Part shown: positions 58,901-64,000 of the stretch, piece by piece
Numbering within the stretch: the first letter of the stretch is position 1
Layout of the letters: every line of letters begins with the position of its first letter
Source of the DNA: Lepas anatifera
Taxonomy: Eukaryota > Arthropoda > Thecostraca > Lepadidae
DNA length: 64,000 bases
Assembly: GCA_034440635.1 (NCBI GenBank)
Contig: JAOTON010001490.1
Coordinates: 62,001 to 126,000, forward strand
Direction: 5' to 3'
Position numbers and translations under genes: made by a program
The notes under the pieces: model-generated
Told to the model about the DNA's origin: nothing
The model's database searches: none
The model's input: the letters and a program-made list of their open reading frames with translations, nothing else

Positions 58901-60480
58901 TCTAAAAATGGAGTGCATGCGGGATTGCGGCGCTGAAGTCGCAGCCAGTTCCGTAGTGGATTCCATTCTTATGGCTCCATTGTACCCCGCCAAGTGCTGG
59001 AAACTCGAGCAAGGCATCGGATGGAAAGGAAATGAGATCTGTTATAGGATCATTCAACACCAGAAAAGTTTCAGACAGTGGGGTCTCCCGTCGGCTTATA
59101 TGCGCCCTATCACCGTCGTCGCATATGCGGGCCAAATTTCACATCGCATAGATCGTGCGAATATTCAGCGTTTTGTTGGTTTGGCTGACATATCTTTCCC
59201 ATTGTCTTTGTGGAAATTCTGTTCGGAAATTCGTTTCGCGCTTGTTATATCTCTTCTACCTCGCACAATGCGCAGAAAACAATAGTAATGACACAGTGAA
59301 AAAAATCACCAAAACTTTGCATAATATACCTTAGGCGTGTAGCTGTTGCTATCAAGCGATGTTGGCAAAATTTGTCAGGTTTTGTTCACATTGCGAAATC
59401 ATCTCATATCTACGCGGGCCTGTGTGCAAATGGTATCGTTAGCCAGTGTCGCTTGGCTGCAGCGCTTCTCGGCAGTTGGTAATGCGCTCATCGCCGAGAC
59501 TGCCGGCGCTCGCAGGCTAATTAGTTTCATTAGTTAGCTGGGGCTGCATCGGCCGGTCCAACTTGAGTGCCAGACTGAGACAGCCGCTACTTGTCGAAGC
59601 GTGAAAACACTGCTACGGCACATGCCCCCTCTCGGCTTCAGACAAGGTGTTTTGTTCACGTATGATGATACCTTCTTCATTATCTTGACCAGGTTTTTCG
59701 ATAACTTCAATAATGTTTGAACTAGCTAAATTTGCCCGTCTCGTGTGGACATTCCCTTGTGTTCTGCTACAAGCCCTTGCTTGATAATAATGTGGTGCGT
59801 TATCAGCCGATGTGGTCTGGCCGCTTGAGAATAAAAGCTGTTAAACGAGCGTCATTGCTCCAAGCGTCATCATTATTACCATTTCAGAAATAGATTCGGT
59901 AACTCTTGCAGAAATAGCTCACCAGCGGTGCCTCCAAGAATGGCGTGAAGTGTTGCGATTTAACCTTGGGTGTTTGCTCATAGTGGCAGAGGTCCGGGGG
60001 AGGGAGGGAGGGTTAAGGTTGCCGGATTTTGGGTCTCCCATAGGACTTGCATTAGCGTGTCATTTTCACTTATCCTGGACTCCCATGGATTGAGAAGAGA
60101 TCTCTAGCGCCGGTTGCTATTATTTTTAGTTCTCGAATTGCTTGAAAATCACCACTCATCTCAGTGTATTCCTAACTGACGTACTCGGACCTACCCAAAC
60201 CAAGAGGAAGACTTATTTGGGTAGGATAAATATCCTACATATATTCGCAAAAATTTTGTTGTGATTCCGACGATACCGGGCACCAGAAAAAACCCATTGT
60301 ATTTCACTCACACTTTGGTAGTGCTGCCACTTGGAACCGCTGTAAACCCGTATCCACGGACGTTTGCTTGACGATACCAACGTGTCCGCACGCACCTCGA
60401 ACACTGGACACTCCGTCGCCTGAACCATGCCTCAGGACCGCCGACCGGTGCGGTGTTGGGGGCCAGGCAGGCTGCGGCAC
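58901..60480 (+). other. Intronic stretch, no recognised gene
   Basis: GAGAATAAAAGCTGTTAAAC near 59828 could be the R region of a solo LTR, but no TG...CA ends or target duplication were found. Nothing else is supported. Confidence 0.4.
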
Positions 60481-60491
60481 CTACCCTAGGA

Positions 60492-60727
60492 CTCGACACG
60501 TATCTTGGAGCTGGTGACACGTATCCTGGAACTGGTGACACGTATCTTGGAACTGGTCACACGTATCCTGGAACTGGTGACACGTATCCTGGAACTGGTG
60601 ACACGTATCCTGGAACTGGTCACACGTATCCCGGAACTGGTGACACGTATCCTGGAACTGGTCACACGTATCCTGAATCTGGTGACACGTATCCTGGAAC
60701 TGGTGACACGTACCCTGGAACTGGCCG
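60492..60727. repeat. 21-bp minisatellite (ACACGTATCCTGGAACTGGTG)
   Basis: About 11 near-identical units of ACACGTATCCTGGAACTGG plus TG, alternating GGTG/GGTC variants. The 21-bp period keeps frames open on both strands (for example DTYPGTG). No splice or start evidence for a protein. Confidence 0.9.
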
Positions 60728-61952
60728 CAGTGGCCAAACCTGGACGTTTGAATCCTGCATTTCTGATTTAGATTATTGTGTTGGTCCCTCTACCCCCGCT
60801 TTTCATAACAAATCCTGATTTCACCCATATTCGGGAAAATTGGAAAATTTTGTAACAAACTAGTTCGAAAAGCAACAATCAGCCCAAATTCGATTAATGT
60901 TTCGTTCTAGAGGGGAAAGTTTCTTATCAGCAGCAGGCTGAAGATTGACTAACCCCCCATTTTTTTCCGGCTGCGACTGTTGTGCCACTCAGTTAATAAT
61001 TGGGTAGGGTTGGTAGAAATTCCAAGTTGCCAAGTTGGTAGAATTCCAGTTGTAAAATTCAGTTGCCTTTCTTTCGTAAATCGAGTTTAATAAATTGATA
61101 CACAGATATACTATGAGCTCATTGTCGTATTTGGCAGTATCTCCGCCGACGATCCCCTCCCAGCGCATGGAGCCAGACAGATGTCCCACATTTCTCCTCC
61201 GTCTCTTATATCTTTTCATCGCGCTGGAAAACGCCGTGTGAGAGGCTCGATTTCCACAATGGGCGGTGGAATGGCGTTCATCTCGACTTGCCGGGGTTTT
61301 CGCCGACTCGTGAATGTCGCACTACATCTGCATAATCGCCGACACTGGCAGTGCTGGGAATATTCCAGACCGGCCAGCTGGATATATAATATCGACTGAG
61401 ACCGTGTGCTGGCCGGCACGGCCCAAACGCGGGACTCTCCTGTATCTGTGCCAGTGCTACCCCACTGCTCAGGGACGATGAAATGTTGGATCACTTCTCA
61501 TACAGGTTTAAGTGTCATGCCTACCACCCATCCAGCATGCTGTGCCACTTTTCAGCCCACATACTAGTCTGAGGAGGGGACTGGGCGGGGCTGTTAGTTC
61601 ATTTCGGTCGAAGCTCTCGGTGCGGAGTGAATACTTTGAGTGGCATGGCTGCCGTTGGAGAAATCATTCCTCCCAGCGGGCCTGGTGCCTCCAGCCTGGG
61701 CATCGCTGATAAGGGGAATTGGTGCACGTCATTGCCGACTCTGTGTGCCAATCTCATCGGAACGTGACTGCCCAATCTGCCAGCAGCAACGTAAATCGAG
61801 CTGGAACCATCCCCACAGGCCTTTGTTGCTGATAAAATTGTTACTGCTCCGAAAGGGCAATTGCTGGAGAATAATGTATTCATTATGCTGGTAAAACCGT
61901 CCGTGAATTGGGGAATGATGGGAATATATATATATATATCATGTAAAAAAAA

Positions 61953-62005
<53 letters not shown>

Positions 62006-63090
62006 GGCGTATATCGCAATTTTCGCTATATAGTTGTCCTACCTAGAGGTGGCTTTTCGGTGTTGGCGGGAACTCGTGTGGGGCCGGATTCCTCCAAACA
62101 CGCGCTAGTTCATTGCAAACAGTGCGTTCTGTGCAAACAACATTTGAGGTTTTTCGGTATGGTCTTTCACATGGCTGCCTCACTTCAGGGCCCGTGTAAA
62201 GGTAGCACCCTCCAAGCTGGTAATAGGTGTACGTAAATGGGAGGGAGGGGGAGGGTGAGGAAATTGATTCAAGTGAAACTTCACAGCGTAATTCAGGCAT
62301 TATTTGGGCGGGAGCGTTCGTTTAAGCTAGTTATTGGAGTACAAGGGCACGCCAACATGGGAGGTCATTGATATCGAAAGTGACGACGGAGGCGTCCTCC
62401 AACTGGTAAACCATGGGGATGTCCCTCCTGTTTTTTTAACTCGTTCTTGTTTTTTTTACATTTCCCCGGGGGAAAAATGAGTTATGACTATGAGCGGCAT
62501 AAGCATATGGGCGTATATCTGTCCAATTCTAGCGTTGGTGAAGTGAACCGGTAGCGTTTCAAAGACAGCCAGTATCAATCCCCCTTCCCCCAACCACCAA
62601 TCCGGAGCCACCTTCACTATGACGTCACACTGCCGATGAGCTTTTCCTTTACCTGCAGGATGCCATGTTAAAATTAATCAACTTCAAATGTCTGACAGGT
62701 GCAGTATGCCTTAGAGAGTTGCTATTTTTCTTTCATCATGATTTTACGTTCAATTTAAGTCCAAAATCTGTCCTCGCAAGAGGATTTAATTCCAACCATT
62801 TTTAAGCATGCCCGTCTAAAGGTAGCTTTGAAGCCTTCATAAATGTTATCCCTCAGTTACTGCAGCTATATGGCTGGGTCAGTACCCTGGTAACGTAATT
62901 CCCTTAATGGGCCAACCTGATGTAAAGTAATCGTGAGCTAACGTGTTCGAGCTTTGCTCTCCACATTCTTCTCTCCTTATCACCAGTCCGGGATCCGTCC
63001 CTCCAATAAAAAAGTCTGGCACTGCGCATCTGTTGGTACGCTGCCTTTGTAGCGCCCACCAACATAGAGAGTGAGCCTGGGGCGGCGTGG
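60728..63090 (+). other. Intronic stretch with AT microsatellite; no gene recognised
   Basis: Contains (AT)n at 61954-62002 and a shorter run at 61924-61939. No PSMD5 exon or RNA gene was seen. A short segment at 62660-62698 with CAG/GT borders is too small and non-homologous to call. Confidence 0.45.
61954..62002. repeat. (AT)n microsatellite
   Basis: 49 bp of AT after a short poly-A interruption from an earlier AT run. Confidence 0.95.
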
Positions 63091-63235
63091 GGGTGAGGTG
63101 GTGAAGCGGTCAGCGCGCTCGCTTTCCACTCAGCCAACCCGGGTTCAAGGCCCGTCAGATTCCTTGAGCAAGGCTAATCTGACTCCCGAGAAACTCTTCC
63201 TACAGAGACAGGGGTGGCGACTTCGTATAATATTG
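63090..63235 (+). mobile_element. tRNA-like SINE head
   Basis: GTGGTGAAGCGGTCAGCGCG, then CGCTTTCCACTC and a B-box-like GGGTTCAAGGCCCG, resembles the 5' part of a tRNA-derived SINE. The anticodon region does not pair well, so it is unlikely to be a functional tRNA. Its body continues to about 63235. Confidence 0.55.
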
Positions 63236-64000
63236 CCAGTTGGTGCGTAGTTACCCCCCCCGAAATTAGTGCTATTGGGGTTTCATGTAACCTCCCCCTC
63301 GGGTCCTCGCCAAGTCTGAATCCGCCCGTCCCCCCTCTCGTAATAAAGCCTAGCGACGGCTGTGCTTCAGGCCATATAGGGCCTTTCCGTCTGCATTGTG
63401 TGTTTTCCTCGAATGTTGCGCAAGTATTAACAACTAAATGGATGGTTTTCCGCTATGATCCGCCCTGAATTGTTTGCAAGATGATACCTACTCACATTAT
63501 TTGAAACTCAGATTTTGTGAGTGTTTCTTTTTTCTGTGCCATATCGGATATTCGTACGAATAAAGTTTCGAAGCGGCAGGATTGCTCCCAGCTCGGTCAG
63601 TGTGGCAGGCAGATTCTGTTGGATGAGTCGGTGAATACTCACAAATCGTCCCGCTTCTTGGCTCTCTGATCGGCGGAGCGCGGAGTTCGCGCAGCCCGGA
63701 ATATGACCAAACGTATGAATTCATCAAGGTCTTGACGTGCTCCGCTGCTGATACGCTCTGCACATCTACCAACACTCACCTTCGTCGTGTTCAGCAACGA
63801 CGTAACTGTGGCGTTGTCTATCTGAACGTACTACTGGTTCACGTGACGGCAGTGCGTCATGCTTGTCATTGCAATTTCAATAAAAGTTAAAGCTCTTAGA
63901 GCGAAGAAATTCTATAATATCAAAACACAGTTGATAACAAAGCTCTCAGCAAAAAAACATTTCAACCTCACCGTATAGTTGAAATGCAATCATATCGTTT
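63236..64000 (+). other. PSMD5: Window edge, still PSMD5 intron 8
   Basis: No exon, RNA gene or mobile element recognised up to the edge. The remaining PSMD5 exon(s) should lie further right. Confidence 0.45.

Noticed and set aside
62660..62698. Short CAG/GT-bordered segment as a PSMD5 exon 9
   Set aside because: Encodes DAMLKLINFKCLT, which does not match the PSMD5 C-terminus, and is very short.

Overview
This is a stretch of animal nuclear genome, not bacterial or viral. It has GT-AG introns, long introns full of transposon remains, very long simple-sequence arrays and tRNA-derived SINE-like pieces. A large invertebrate genome fits best. A crustacean is plausible, but this is a guess from the style of the repeats; no marker gene fixes the species.

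One host gene dominates. It lies on the + strand, starts at 5021 and runs past the right edge: the orthologue of PSMD5 (S5b/Hsm3-type), an ARM/HEAT-repeat chaperone for assembly of the 26S proteasome base. I could join eight exons (5021-5202, 6064-6208, 6519-6603, 7406-7566, 9410-9560, 19713-19814, 37024-37212, 52711-52820). All have GT-AG borders and compatible phases, and together give 1,125 nt, or 375 uninterrupted codons. The human protein is about 504 residues, so roughly the last 120-130 codons should lie beyond position 64000. Introns 5, 6 and 7 are 10.2, 17.2 and 15.5 kb long; almost everything else in the window is intronic.

Layout. 1-1400: GC-rich degenerate repeat. 2390-3892 (-): gag-protease ORF of a truncated LTR retrotransposon. 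5021-9560: PSMD5 exons 1-5. Intron 5: decayed tandem repeat, AGGTCA-rich block, LINE 3' end with a 200-bp tandem duplication. Intron 6: minisatellite with a 160-bp higher-order period, perfect hairpin, TTAA-flanked MITEs, broken Ty3/gypsy gag-pro relic, (GA)n and (CGGT)n arrays. Intron 7: a clean 1-kb TTAA-flanked MITE, a CR1/Jockey-like LINE 3' end, a 0.9-kb GA-TA-GA array, a hAT-like element, a GAGAGTGGC array, a SINE-like sequence and a 26-bp minisatellite ending exactly at the exon 8 acceptor. Intron 8 (partial): a second TTAA-flanked MITE carrying a nested hAT-like element, a 21-bp minisatellite and a tRNA-like SINE head.

The most interesting points are: (i) the 3' splice site of PSMD5 exon 8 is the last unit of a minisatellite; (ii) a family of TTAA-flanked inverted-repeat elements spreads dense arrays of AGGTCA, the nuclear-receptor half-site, through the introns; (iii) two hAT-like copies in opposite orientation bracket exon 8; (iv) two elements whose shared end is a long GA array, suggesting that a transposon carries microsatellites. 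I found no complete novel multi-gene system.
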